A DNA stretch of 64,000 nt, taken from assembly GCF_002014825.1 (NCBI RefSeq), contig NZ_MUYU01000007.1:35265-99264 (forward strand). The letters run 5' to 3'. Below, one piece after another: positions 25,508 through 34,109 of this stretch. A model generated the notes under the pieces. The model was not told where the DNA came from, ran no database searches, and saw nothing but the letters and a program-made list of their open reading frames with translations. Each line of letters begins with the position of its first letter. The stretch's first letter is position 1. The position numbers and the translations under genes were made by a program. Source of the stretch: Moraxella pluranimalium. GTDB taxonomy: Bacteria; Pseudomonadota; Gammaproteobacteria; Pseudomonadales; Moraxellaceae.

Positions 25508-26428
25508 ATGATCAAACACATATCATCCAAACAAACTGTCATGCGTCTAGGTATGCTTGCTATTTTTTCATCGGTTTTGGCAGCTTGTGCATCACAGCCG
25601 ACATACAATGCCAGTCAATCGACTGCACAAAAACCGATTCCCATGACAAAAACTGCCAAGCCTGAAGCGGTTCCTGCAGTGCAGGTAACTCAAACAACTG
25701 TTGTGCAACCAACTGCTGTAGCGCAGGCTCCGTCAGCTGCACCAGTTGTACCTACAGTACAGGTTGTACAGACGCAACAAACTAGCACCATTCAGACCGT
25801 TGAGTCTCATGATCATGACCACGATCATAATTATGAGCATAATTATGTGGATGTTTCTGGCTCATCTGTTGGCTCGCCGACTCACTTTACTAAATGGTAT
25901 AATAACAATCCTAGTTCTCAAGCGATTATTGATGAATATCAAGCATATCTTGCTAGTAATCTAGGAGAAAAAAATGTACCGCCAATGAGTCAACTATTGA
26001 CCACTGCGCGCTCTTGGCAATCTTGTGGCTATCAGCCATATCAAGTACCGCCACGCGACTTATGGGATAAAATGGTACCAACCATTCGCCTATATAACGA
26101 CTTGCGTGCACAAGGTATTTTGCCTGCTGAAACCCAAATTCGCTCAGTATATCGCAGTCCCGCACTGAATCGTTGTGCTGGCGGAGCGTCTAGCAGTCGT
26201 CATATGACTAACGGCGCTATGGATATTTGGGTGCCGTCATATGGTGCCAACAGTTTTGAACTAAGAGATATGCAAGATCGCTTATGTCAATTTTGGATTG
26301 ACAAGGGTGCTCAGTATAATTTTGGACTTGGATTATACGCAACAGGTTCAATGCATCTAGACACCCAAGGTTATCGCAAATGGGGGGCTAATTTTTCTCG
26401 TGCAGGATCGGTGTGTCGCTCAGCTTAA
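25508..26428 (+). CDS. M15-family-like peptidase lipoprotein
   Basis: A 306-residue lipoprotein (lipobox LAAC, Cys27). A Pro/Gln/Thr/Val-rich tether (30-100) and a His-rich patch (HDHDHDHNYEHNY, about 101-113) precede a C-terminal domain of the peptidase M15/DUF882 type. That domain has the VYRSPALNRCAGGASSSRHM segment, with the zinc-binding His and the Asp in AMDIW, and a second His in SMHLDT. It is expected to act on cell-wall peptides at the outer membrane. The His-rich patch is not part of the family and could bind zinc. Confidence 0.8.
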   Translation: MIKHISSKQTVMRLGMLAIFSSVLAACASQPTYNASQSTAQKPIPMTKTAKPEAVPAVQVTQTTVVQPTAVAQAPSAAPVVPTVQVVQTQQTSTIQTVESHDHDHDHNYEHNYVDVSGSSVGSPTHFTKWYNNNPSSQAIIDEYQAYLASNLGEKNVPPMSQLLTTARSWQSCGYQPYQVPPRDLWDKMVPTIRLYNDLRAQGILPAETQIRSVYRSPALNRCAGGASSSRHMTNGAMDIWVPSYGANSFELRDMQDRLCQFWIDKGAQYNFGLGLYATGSMHLDTQGYRKWGANFSRAGSVCRSA

Positions 26429-26449
26429 TGCCCATATCGATTCATCTTC

Positions 26450-27250
26450 ATGAAAACCGTGTCAAAAGTTGAGGAAGTGTATTTAGCACAATCCCGCACA
26501 ATCCTATCTGCATTAGGTATTGTGCTGTGGGCGGCTCGTAGCAGCCAAACACAGCTTTTGGCACAGCCATCGGCTGATGTATCATCACAGCCTTTGGCAC
26601 GCACTGCGGTATCCACGCAGGTATCACCATCCAAAGCCAATATAACAACACCGACTGATAAGCCATCCAAAGCACCGATTGGCAGTCAGCTGACACATCT
26701 TAGCCAAGCTCTAAAAGAACACAGCCGACAGGCACAACACCACACCGTCCAAGAATTATCATCCACCACACAAAGCACCACAAGCGCTGAACTGGACACT
26801 GCGCCGACATTTCGATTGCAGGCGATCGTCTATCGTCAATGGGTTTTGTTGGTTGATTTTGACGGCATTGACATCGCCAAAAAAGACATATGGGTATCGC
26901 TCAATCAAGCCATCCAAAACCATGCCAAGGTATCACAAATGGCGTATGAACAGCGACTGCTTAATTATCCGCTTATCAGCAATGACCCGAATGCCAATCA
27001 ACCTGCGGTGATTGATGCTAGTATCAAGGGCTTTATTTTTGGGTGTTTGCAGGCAAGCCCCAAGATTGAACAAATTCTTGTACTTAGCGCCTTGCCATCA
27101 TGTATCAACCTAAAAAACATCATCAGCGCACTGGACGATAAGCTGGTTATCAATCAGGATTTTGGGCTGGATGATATGTGGAAACAGCCAACAGTCAAAA
27201 AGCAGTTTTGGCAATATCTACATCAAGCGGATGATAAGACGGGCAAATAA
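26450..27250 (+). CDS. hypothetical protein, possible DNA polymerase III psi subunit
   Basis: A 266-residue protein I do not firmly recognise. It has an N-terminal helix with ILSALGIVLWAARS, a long low-complexity Ser/Thr/Gln region (31-120), and a compact C-terminal half (QWVLLVDF to WQYLHQ). The pattern of LGIxxW near the start, a hydrophobic VLLV strand, and a closing KKQFWQYLHQ resembles HolD (psi) of the clamp loader, which is short and poorly conserved. The long linker is unlike E. coli HolD (137 residues). Treat the HolD idea as tentative. It is not clearly in an operon. Confidence 0.5.
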   Translation: MKTVSKVEEVYLAQSRTILSALGIVLWAARSSQTQLLAQPSADVSSQPLARTAVSTQVSPSKANITTPTDKPSKAPIGSQLTHLSQALKEHSRQAQHHTVQELSSTTQSTTSAELDTAPTFRLQAIVYRQWVLLVDFDGIDIAKKDIWVSLNQAIQNHAKVSQMAYEQRLLNYPLISNDPNANQPAVIDASIKGFIFGCLQASPKIEQILVLSALPSCINLKNIISALDDKLVINQDFGLDDMWKQPTVKKQFWQYLHQADDKTGK

Positions 27251-27375
27251 CCGACAATGCCACAGCTGATTGCATAAATGAGTGTGCAAAGGCTTATCTG
27301 TCACTGCTTTTCATGATACAATAACCAAACTTTCCCAATCTTGTCTGCTATTGTTATATCATTAAGGAAAAATCC

Positions 27376-28458
27376 ATGACCCGTTTAGCGAATTTCTGTG
27401 CTGGTCCTGCCAGTATGCCAACCGCTGTCCTTGAGCGTGCCCAAGCTGAAATGCTTGATTGGCAGGGGCTTGGTGCATCTGTGATGGAAATCAGCCATCG
27501 CAGTGCCGACTATATTGAGCTTGCCCAAAAAGCCGAAGCCAATTTGCGAAAGCTGATGAACATCAGCGATGACTATGCGGTGCTATTTTTGCAAGGTGGT
27601 GCGGCATTGCAGTTTTCTAGCATTCCACTAAACCTACTTAACGGTGGCACAGCTGATTATCTAAACACAGGTGCATGGTCACAAAAAGCCTATAAAGAAG
27701 CCAAACGCTATGAAACGCTTGGTCTTGGCAAGGTGAATCTGGTTGCCGAAGGTGATGGCAGTGATGTGCCTGCGTTTGACACTTGGCAGCTGACAGATGG
27801 TGCAAGCTATTTTCATTATTGCCCAAATGAGACCATCCACGGCGTGCAAATCTTTGACACGCCAAAAGTCAATGCGCCAATTGTCGCCGACTTCTCATCA
27901 TGCATCCTATCAGAGCCGATTAATGTCAATGACTTTAGCATGATTTATGCTGGTGCGCAAAAGAACATCGGCCCTGCTGGTTTGACATTGGTCATTGTGC
28001 GTAAGGAGTTGCTTGAGCAGGCAAGTCCGTGGTGTCCAAATGTGATGAATTACAAAAATCAGTTTGAAAATGACTCAATGCTCAACACGCCATCGACTTA
28101 TGCATGGTATCTGTCGGGCCTCGTGTTTGAGTGGCTACTTGAGCAAGGCGGTGTCGAAGCCATTGCCAAGATTAACCGTGCCAAAGCACAAGCGCTGTAT
28201 GATGCCATTGATGCTAGCGACTTTTATACCAATAAAGTCAATCCTGCGTATCGCTCTATCATGAATGTGCCGTTCCAGCTTGCTGATAGCAATCTTGATA
28301 AGCTATTCTTAGAAGAATCAAAACAAGCAGGGCTACTAAACCTAAAAGGTCATCGTGTCGTCGGCGGTATGCGAGCGAGCATCTATAATGCCATCACGCT
28401 AGAGCAAGTGCAGGCATTGGTGAGCTTTATGGCTGAATTTGAGCGTAAGCACGGCTAA
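27376..28458 (+). CDS. serC: phosphoserine aminotransferase
   Basis: PLP enzyme of the serine and pyridoxine pathways, converting 3-phosphohydroxypyruvate and glutamate to phosphoserine and 2-oxoglutarate. The 360-residue protein has NFCAGPASMP at the start, the substrate-binding LQGGAALQF, ADFSSCILS and the PLP-lysine Lys196 in YAGAQKNIGPAG. Length and motifs match SerC throughout. AAGGAAA precedes the start. Confidence 0.97.
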   Translation: MTRLANFCAGPASMPTAVLERAQAEMLDWQGLGASVMEISHRSADYIELAQKAEANLRKLMNISDDYAVLFLQGGAALQFSSIPLNLLNGGTADYLNTGAWSQKAYKEAKRYETLGLGKVNLVAEGDGSDVPAFDTWQLTDGASYFHYCPNETIHGVQIFDTPKVNAPIVADFSSCILSEPINVNDFSMIYAGAQKNIGPAGLTLVIVRKELLEQASPWCPNVMNYKNQFENDSMLNTPSTYAWYLSGLVFEWLLEQGGVEAIAKINRAKAQALYDAIDASDFYTNKVNPAYRSIMNVPFQLADSNLDKLFLEESKQAGLLNLKGHRVVGGMRASIYNAITLEQVQALVSFMAEFERKHG

Positions 28459-28475
28459 TTTGTTTATCATCAGCA

Positions 28476-30446
28476 ATGATTCAGTCATCTTATCAGCATG
28501 ACAGCAGACCACGAGCCAAGCGGTTGTTTGGGTCGTGGTTTTTGTTCTGTACCATCATGGCAAGTGCGGTGATGGCAGGCTGTGCCGATGACTCAACAGG
28601 TGCGGATAAGCAGACGGCAGATGTCGCACCTGTCAAATCATCTACGCATGATGCACTTGATTTATCCGCTGATAAGCTGCCACCAAGCATCCGCCAAAAT
28701 CATCTGTCTGCCGGTGTCATCACTAGCACCGTCTTGACAGTGAATAATGACGCCAAATATGCCAATGCCACACATCTGCCCTATGCCAATCCCGATGCGC
28801 CAAAGGGTGGCGTGCTGTCGATGTCTGCTGTCGGGATGTTTAATAGCCTAAATAGCTTTATTGACCAAGGCATCCCTGCGACAGGGACTTTTTATCTGTA
28901 TGACACGCTGATGGCAGGCTCACTTGACGAATCTTATGTGCTCTATCCACAGCTTGCCAATGCCGTCACGCACAATCCTAATGATGGCAGTTGGATTATT
29001 TATCACATCCATCCTGATGCACGGTTTTGGGATGGGAGTGCGGTGACAGCGGACGATGTCAAGGCGACTTTTGAAGCGATATTAACCAGAGGTTTGATGT
29101 CGTGGCGGGGTTTTTTGGGTGGGATTGATGCCATCGAAGTGCTTGATAGTCATCGGGTGAAGTTTTATTTTAATCAAATGGCATCAGCGGATTTGGGTGC
29201 AAGTGTCGGGCTGATGCCTGTATTTGCCAAATCAGATATCGAAAAGCGATTTGACCAAGTCAGCCTTGTGCCGTTGATGGGTAGTGGTGCGTATCAGCTA
29301 GAGCTTGCCGAACCATCACGGCGAGTACGCTATGTCCGTGACCCCAATTATTGGGGTAGGGAGTTGATGGTGAATCGGGGGCGGTTTAATTTTGATGTCA
29401 TCGAATATCAGTATTTTGCCGATGATGCGGTGGCGTTTGAAGCCTTTAAAACAGGGCAATATCGTTTTCGTATCGAGACGGATATCGAGCGTTGGGCGAC
29501 TTTTGATAATACCGCTCGCTCAAGCGCCATCCAAAAAGCGTCCATCATCAACCAAAATCCCGTGCTGATGCAGGGGCTTGTCATGAACCTGCGTCGTCCG
29601 CTATTTCGTGATAAGCGAGTACGCCAAGCGATGAATTTGGCGTTTGATTTTGAATGGACAAATCGGCAGCTCTTGTACGGCGAATATCAGCGACTGGACA
29701 GCTATTTTTTTGGTTCTGCCTTACAAGCCAAAGGTGCGCCAAGTAGCGATGAGTTGGCAGTATTACAAGCTTTGCCATTAAATCAAGATGAACAATCCGC
29801 CATCACAGGTGTGCCTAGTCAGCCTATCTCAAATGGTGATGGTATCAATCGTGCCAATCTGCTCAAGGCAAGAGCGCTGCTGCTCGATGCTGGATTGTCT
29901 TATCATAATGGCAAACTGCACGACAAGAGCGGTCAAGCGGTACGCTTAGAAATCTTGGTGCAGGATGATAAATACCAAGCCGTGCTTTTGTCCTATATCG
30001 CCCACCTTAAGCGACTGGGTATTGATGCGCATCTTCGGCGTATGGATAGTTCAAGCTATCTGCATGCTAAGCGAGCGTATGATTTTGATATGATTATTGA
30101 TAGCTTTATGCAGGGCAATTCACCGGGGGCGGAGCAGGGCTATCTGTGGGGCTCAAAATCTGCTGATGAAGCAGGCAACCAAAACACCATCGGCATCAAA
30201 AGCGCTGCCATTGATAGTATCATCGATAAGCTTAGCCAAGCAACATCACGAGACGAGACCATACTGTATGCCAAAGTGCTCGATCGGCTGCTACTTGCTG
30301 GCGAGTACATGATCCCTTGGTATGGCAAAAATACCACTGATGTCATGTATTATCAAGGTTATCAACATCCATCTACACCGCCAAACAGTAGCATCGGGCT
30401 TGATTATTGGTGGTATCAGCCGCCCAAAGACACAACGCAGGACTGA
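28476..30446 (+). CDS. yejA: YejA-like extracellular solute-binding lipoprotein
   Basis: A 656-residue family-5 solute-binding protein with lipobox VMAGC (Cys36). YejA-specific features are the opening ATHLPYANPDAPKGG, SFIDQG, YDTLMAGSLDE, and ILTRGLMSWRG. In enterobacteria YejABEF imports peptides and the antibiotic microcin C. Here yejA is separated from yejBEF by gloB and mntP but lies in the same direction. E. coli YejA is periplasmic; a lipid anchor is unusual for it. It ends three bases before gloB. Confidence 0.88.
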   Translation: MIQSSYQHDSRPRAKRLFGSWFLFCTIMASAVMAGCADDSTGADKQTADVAPVKSSTHDALDLSADKLPPSIRQNHLSAGVITSTVLTVNNDAKYANATHLPYANPDAPKGGVLSMSAVGMFNSLNSFIDQGIPATGTFYLYDTLMAGSLDESYVLYPQLANAVTHNPNDGSWIIYHIHPDARFWDGSAVTADDVKATFEAILTRGLMSWRGFLGGIDAIEVLDSHRVKFYFNQMASADLGASVGLMPVFAKSDIEKRFDQVSLVPLMGSGAYQLELAEPSRRVRYVRDPNYWGRELMVNRGRFNFDVIEYQYFADDAVAFEAFKTGQYRFRIETDIERWATFDNTARSSAIQKASIINQNPVLMQGLVMNLRRPLFRDKRVRQAMNLAFDFEWTNRQLLYGEYQRLDSYFFGSALQAKGAPSSDELAVLQALPLNQDEQSAITGVPSQPISNGDGINRANLLKARALLLDAGLSYHNGKLHDKSGQAVRLEILVQDDKYQAVLLSYIAHLKRLGIDAHLRRMDSSSYLHAKRAYDFDMIIDSFMQGNSPGAEQGYLWGSKSADEAGNQNTIGIKSAAIDSIIDKLSQATSRDETILYAKVLDRLLLAGEYMIPWYGKNTTDVMYYQGYQHPSTPPNSSIGLDYWWYQPPKDTTQD

Positions 30447-30449
30447 CTT

Positions 30450-31229
30450 ATGAATCACTTTGACATTCACGCCATCAAGGCATTTGATGATAATTATATT
30501 TGGGCAATTAGCACGGATGGGCAGGCGATCGTCATTGATCCGGGTTCTGCTGATGAAGTGATTAATTATCTAGATACTCATCAGCTGACACCTGTGGCGA
30601 TACTCATTACCCACCATCATCACGATCATATCGGTGGTGTAGATACGCTGATGAATCTTTATAAAGACTGTACATTGTACGCACACAGTCAGCACGGACT
30701 TAGCAATGCCGTACCTGTGGATGAAGGCAGTCAGCTTGATATCATGGGGCTAAATTTCACCGTGCAGATGAGTGCAGGGCATACTGATAGCCATCTAAGC
30801 TACCTTGTGCTGATTGATGGCGTGATGCGAGTTTTTTGTGGGGATACGCTATTTAGCGGTGGCTGTGGGCGAGTGTTTACAGGGACGATTGATGAGCTGT
30901 ACGCAAGCTTTGAGCGGTATTTGGCATTGCCTGATGATACGCTGTTTTATCCTGCGCATGAATACACGCTGTCAAATCTGAAATTCGCCCAAACCATCTG
31001 CGCTGATCGCATCAAAAAAACCATCGAAACCGCCATTACCGATACCCAAGCGCGCCTAGAAAATGATAAAATAAGCCTGCCGACATCGCTGGGGTACGAA
31101 AAACAAATCAATGTCTTTTTACACAGCTTTGAGCCTGCTTTATGTCATGAGATGGCGCAAAAGCTTGACTGTGCTGATGATGGTTTGGCGGTATTTACTG
31201 CTTTGCGTATCGCCAAAAACAACGCCTAA
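30450..31229 (+). CDS. gloB: hydroxyacylglutathione hydrolase (glyoxalase II)
   Basis: Metallo-beta-lactamase-fold thioesterase that releases D-lactate and glutathione from S-lactoylglutathione. The 259-residue protein has the metal motif THHHHDH (His55, His57, Asp59, His60), SAGHTDSH, the bridging Asp in FCGDTLFSGGCGR, the PAHEYT block, and a C-terminal glutathione-binding helix domain (LGYEKQINVFL). The start is three bases after the yejA stop, so it is probably cotranscribed. Confidence 0.95.
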   Translation: MNHFDIHAIKAFDDNYIWAISTDGQAIVIDPGSADEVINYLDTHQLTPVAILITHHHHDHIGGVDTLMNLYKDCTLYAHSQHGLSNAVPVDEGSQLDIMGLNFTVQMSAGHTDSHLSYLVLIDGVMRVFCGDTLFSGGCGRVFTGTIDELYASFERYLALPDDTLFYPAHEYTLSNLKFAQTICADRIKKTIETAITDTQARLENDKISLPTSLGYEKQINVFLHSFEPALCHEMAQKLDCADDGLAVFTALRIAKNNA

Positions 31230-31346
31230 ATATCGGCAAAAAAGCAGTGCTTAAAATGGTTGTGCTTAAAAAAAAGTGTAACCATCACCAATGCTGGATA
31301 TTATATAAATTAAATTATCAAAAATATTAAAATAAGTGAATCATCA

Positions 31347-31907
31347 ATGAGTCTGATTGCCCTAATTATTCTTGCCTTTGGGATGTCGATGGATGCCTTT
31401 TCGGTGGCGATTGCCAAAGGAACGGCCGCTCGTGGCATGACTTTGACCAAGGCAGTCAAGCACGGCTTGGTGTTTGGGGTGGTCGAAGCGATTGCGCCGG
31501 TGATTGGCTGGCTGATGGGTAAGGTGGCGCATCAGTGGATGGAAAGCGTCGATCATTGGATTGGCTTTGTGCTACTGATGATACTTGGTATTCGCTGTAT
31601 TTATGAAGCCATCTGGGGTGATGATGACGATGATGCGTCTGATACTCGCACGGGTGTTTGGCTATTTATCACGGCGATAGCGACCAGTATTGATGCGATG
31701 GTGGTGGGGGTGTCGTTGGCGTTTTTGGAAGTCAATATCATCACCGCAGCGCTGATGATTGGACTTGCCACGACCATCATGGCGACCACAGGACTGTATT
31801 TGGAGCGCAGACTTGGCGAGCGATTTGGCAAAGGGGCGATGATTGCAGGCGGGGTGGTGCTGATGGTGATTGGCTCATCGATTTTGTACAATCATCTGAC
31901 TGCTTGA
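31347..31907 (+). CDS. mntP: manganese efflux pump MntP
   Basis: A 186-residue inner-membrane protein of the MntP family with six hydrophobic segments. It has the duplicated motif containing the essential acidic residues (GMSMDAFSVAIAKG in the first half and ATSIDAMVVGVSLA in the second) and an acidic DDDDD loop in the middle. It exports Mn2+. The 117-base upstream gap shows no yybP-ykoY riboswitch that I can recognise. Confidence 0.95.
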   Translation: MSLIALIILAFGMSMDAFSVAIAKGTAARGMTLTKAVKHGLVFGVVEAIAPVIGWLMGKVAHQWMESVDHWIGFVLLMILGIRCIYEAIWGDDDDDASDTRTGVWLFITAIATSIDAMVVGVSLAFLEVNIITAALMIGLATTIMATTGLYLERRLGERFGKGAMIAGGVVLMVIGSSILYNHLTA

Positions 31908-32007
31908 TTTTGGACTAATTATTCATATTTTCTAACCTTTTTTGTAATAAATTAACCATCATGAATAGACAGCAACACAGTCGGACAATCAGCATACAGG
32001 GGTGTCG

Positions 32008-33048
32008 ATGAGCTACATCCTAAAGCGTATCGCCTTGATGCTACCGACGCTGTTTTTGATTTTGCTGATTAATTTTGCCATCATCCAAATCGCCCCCGGT
32101 GGCCCTGTCGAACACCAACTTGCCAAAATCCAAGCCGAACAACAACAGCTTGCCGCACAAGGCTTTACGCTGGCGCAGTACCATTATCAAGGCGCACAAG
32201 GTTTATCTGCTCAGATGATGGCAGAATTAAACACACGATTTGGCTTTGATTTGCCTGCTGATGAGCGATTTTGGCTGATGCTAAAGAACTTTGCTCAGTT
32301 TGAACTTGGGCAGTCTTTTTTTCAGGGGCAATCGGTGATGGATTTGATTGTCCAAAAACTGCCGATTAGCCTTGCTTTTGGGGCGTTGTGCTTACTTGTC
32401 TCTTATGGCTTTGGCGTGATGATTGGTGTGTATAAAGCCAAAGTACATGGCAGTGCCAAAGACCATCTGACCATGCTTGTGCTGTCGGTGTTGCACGCTT
32501 TGCCGGTGTTTATGATGGCGGTACTGCTGCTTGTGCTGTTTGCAGGCGTGTGGCAGATTTTCCCTATCCAAGGGGCGATGTCGGCGCAGTTTGCTGAGTT
32601 ATCATTGTGGGGCAAAGTGACCGATTTGCTGTGGCATCTGAGCTTGCCCGTGCTAGCCAGTAGCGTGGGGTCGATTGCAGGGATTGCTTATTTGACCAAA
32701 TTTAGCGTGATGAATGAGCTTGGCGCATCCTATGTGCTTGCCATGCGTGCTCGTGGGCTGTCGCAGCGTCGTATCTTATATACCCAAGTGCTCAAAAATG
32801 CCTTATTGCCCATTGTGTCAGGCCTGCCATTGGCGGTGGTGGGTGTGCTGTTTTCGGGGAATTTTTTGATCGAAGTGATTTTTGGGATTGATGGCATTGG
32901 CAGGCTTGCTTATGATGCGGTGCTACAGCGAGATTATCCGCTGATGTTTGGGATTTTGTATATTTTTACTTTGCTTGGCATGGTGGTTCAGCTGATCTTT
33001 GATGTGCTGTATGTACTGATTGATCCGAGAGTGGATTTTGGGGCGTGA
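32008..33048 (+). CDS. yejB: YejB-type oligopeptide/microcin C ABC permease
   Basis: A 346-residue permease with an N-terminal helix followed by a large periplasmic insertion (about 30-100) and five further membrane helices. It has the EAA-loop ASYVLAMRARGLSQRRIL and ends with FDVLYVLIDPRVDF, typical of YejB. ATG at 32008 follows CAGGGG. yejE starts on its stop codon, so yejBEF form one unit. Confidence 0.93.
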   Translation: MSYILKRIALMLPTLFLILLINFAIIQIAPGGPVEHQLAKIQAEQQQLAAQGFTLAQYHYQGAQGLSAQMMAELNTRFGFDLPADERFWLMLKNFAQFELGQSFFQGQSVMDLIVQKLPISLAFGALCLLVSYGFGVMIGVYKAKVHGSAKDHLTMLVLSVLHALPVFMMAVLLLVLFAGVWQIFPIQGAMSAQFAELSLWGKVTDLLWHLSLPVLASSVGSIAGIAYLTKFSVMNELGASYVLAMRARGLSQRRILYTQVLKNALLPIVSGLPLAVVGVLFSGNFLIEVIFGIDGIGRLAYDAVLQRDYPLMFGILYIFTLLGMVVQLIFDVLYVLIDPRVDFGA

Positions 33049-34109
33049 TGATGTCAAGTTTAATAAAATCAACGCCATCCCCCCAAAGCGATGCATCAGC
33101 GCAGGGATTTTTGGCGAATTTTTGGGCAAGATTTCGCCGTGAGCGTTTGGCTTATTTTTCACTAATTTTACTAAGTGTAATTAGCATAGTATCAGTATTA
33201 GCACCCGTCATCGCCAATGACAAACCGCTGATGGTTCGTTATCAAAACACCACTTATCTGCCGATGCTACACGACTATGCCGAGACGACATTTGGCGGTG
33301 AGTTTGAGACGAGTGCCAATTATCACGACCCTGTGCTGATTGATAGCATTCAGCGTGATGGGACGATGATTATGCCGCCGATACGCTATGGCGAGCAGAC
33401 TTTGGTGCTCGATGCACCTACGCCACACCCAAGCGCACCAAGCACCAATCATTGGCTAGGCACGGATGATGTCGGGCGAGATGTGCTGGCTCGTGTGCTG
33501 TATGGACTGCGTATTTGTCTGTTGATGGGCTTTGGGCTTAGCCTTGTGGGGAGTGTGATTGGCATTGCATTTGGAGCGCTGATGGGGTATTTTGGCGGCT
33601 TGGCGGATTTGCTCGGTCAGCGGATTGTCGAAGTGTGGCTTGGCTTGCCGCAGCTGTTTGTGATGATGATTTTGGCAAGCGTGTTTGTGCCGTCCGTGCC
33701 TGTGCTATTTGTGCTGTTGTTGTCCTTTGGTTGGCTGTCGCTTGTGCCTTTGACCCGTGCGCATTTTTTGCGGACACGGCGTATGGCGTATGTGCTCGCT
33801 GCCCAAAATCTTGGCGTGCATCCACTGGTCATCATCAAACGGCACATCTTACCAAGTGCGCTACTGCTCGCCTTATCCCAGTTTCCTTTTGTGATGGTGG
33901 CGAATATCAGCGCTTTGACGACGCTTGATTTTTTGGGCTTGGGGTTGCCGATGGGTTCGGCAAGCTTGGGCGAGCTGTTATTACAGGGTAAAAATCATCT
34001 AGACGCACCGCATTTGATGCTGACAGGCTTTGTGGTGCTAAGCGTGGTGCTGTCGCTACTGATTTTGATTGGAGAAGGGCTCAGAAATGCACTCGATGTC
34101 AAGCAATAA
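33048..34109 (+). CDS. yejE: YejE-type oligopeptide/microcin C ABC permease
   Basis: A 353-residue second permease. It opens with an N-terminal helix (FSLILLSVISIVSVLAPVI) and a long periplasmic segment containing HWLGTDDVGRDVLARVLYG, followed by the transmembrane core with EAA loop AYVLAAQNLGVHPLVII. The start overlaps the yejB stop by one base and its 3' end overlaps yejF. It is the partner of YejB and YejF. Confidence 0.93.
   Translation: MMSSLIKSTPSPQSDASAQGFLANFWARFRRERLAYFSLILLSVISIVSVLAPVIANDKPLMVRYQNTTYLPMLHDYAETTFGGEFETSANYHDPVLIDSIQRDGTMIMPPIRYGEQTLVLDAPTPHPSAPSTNHWLGTDDVGRDVLARVLYGLRICLLMGFGLSLVGSVIGIAFGALMGYFGGLADLLGQRIVEVWLGLPQLFVMMILASVFVPSVPVLFVLLLSFGWLSLVPLTRAHFLRTRRMAYVLAAQNLGVHPLVIIKRHILPSALLLALSQFPFVMVANISALTTLDFLGLGLPMGSASLGELLLQGKNHLDAPHLMLTGFVVLSVVLSLLILIGEGLRNALDVKQ

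Noticed and set aside
31230..31346. Manganese (yybP-ykoY) riboswitch before mntP
   Set aside because: The region is short and AT-rich and lacks the conserved GC-rich paired elements expected for this riboswitch.
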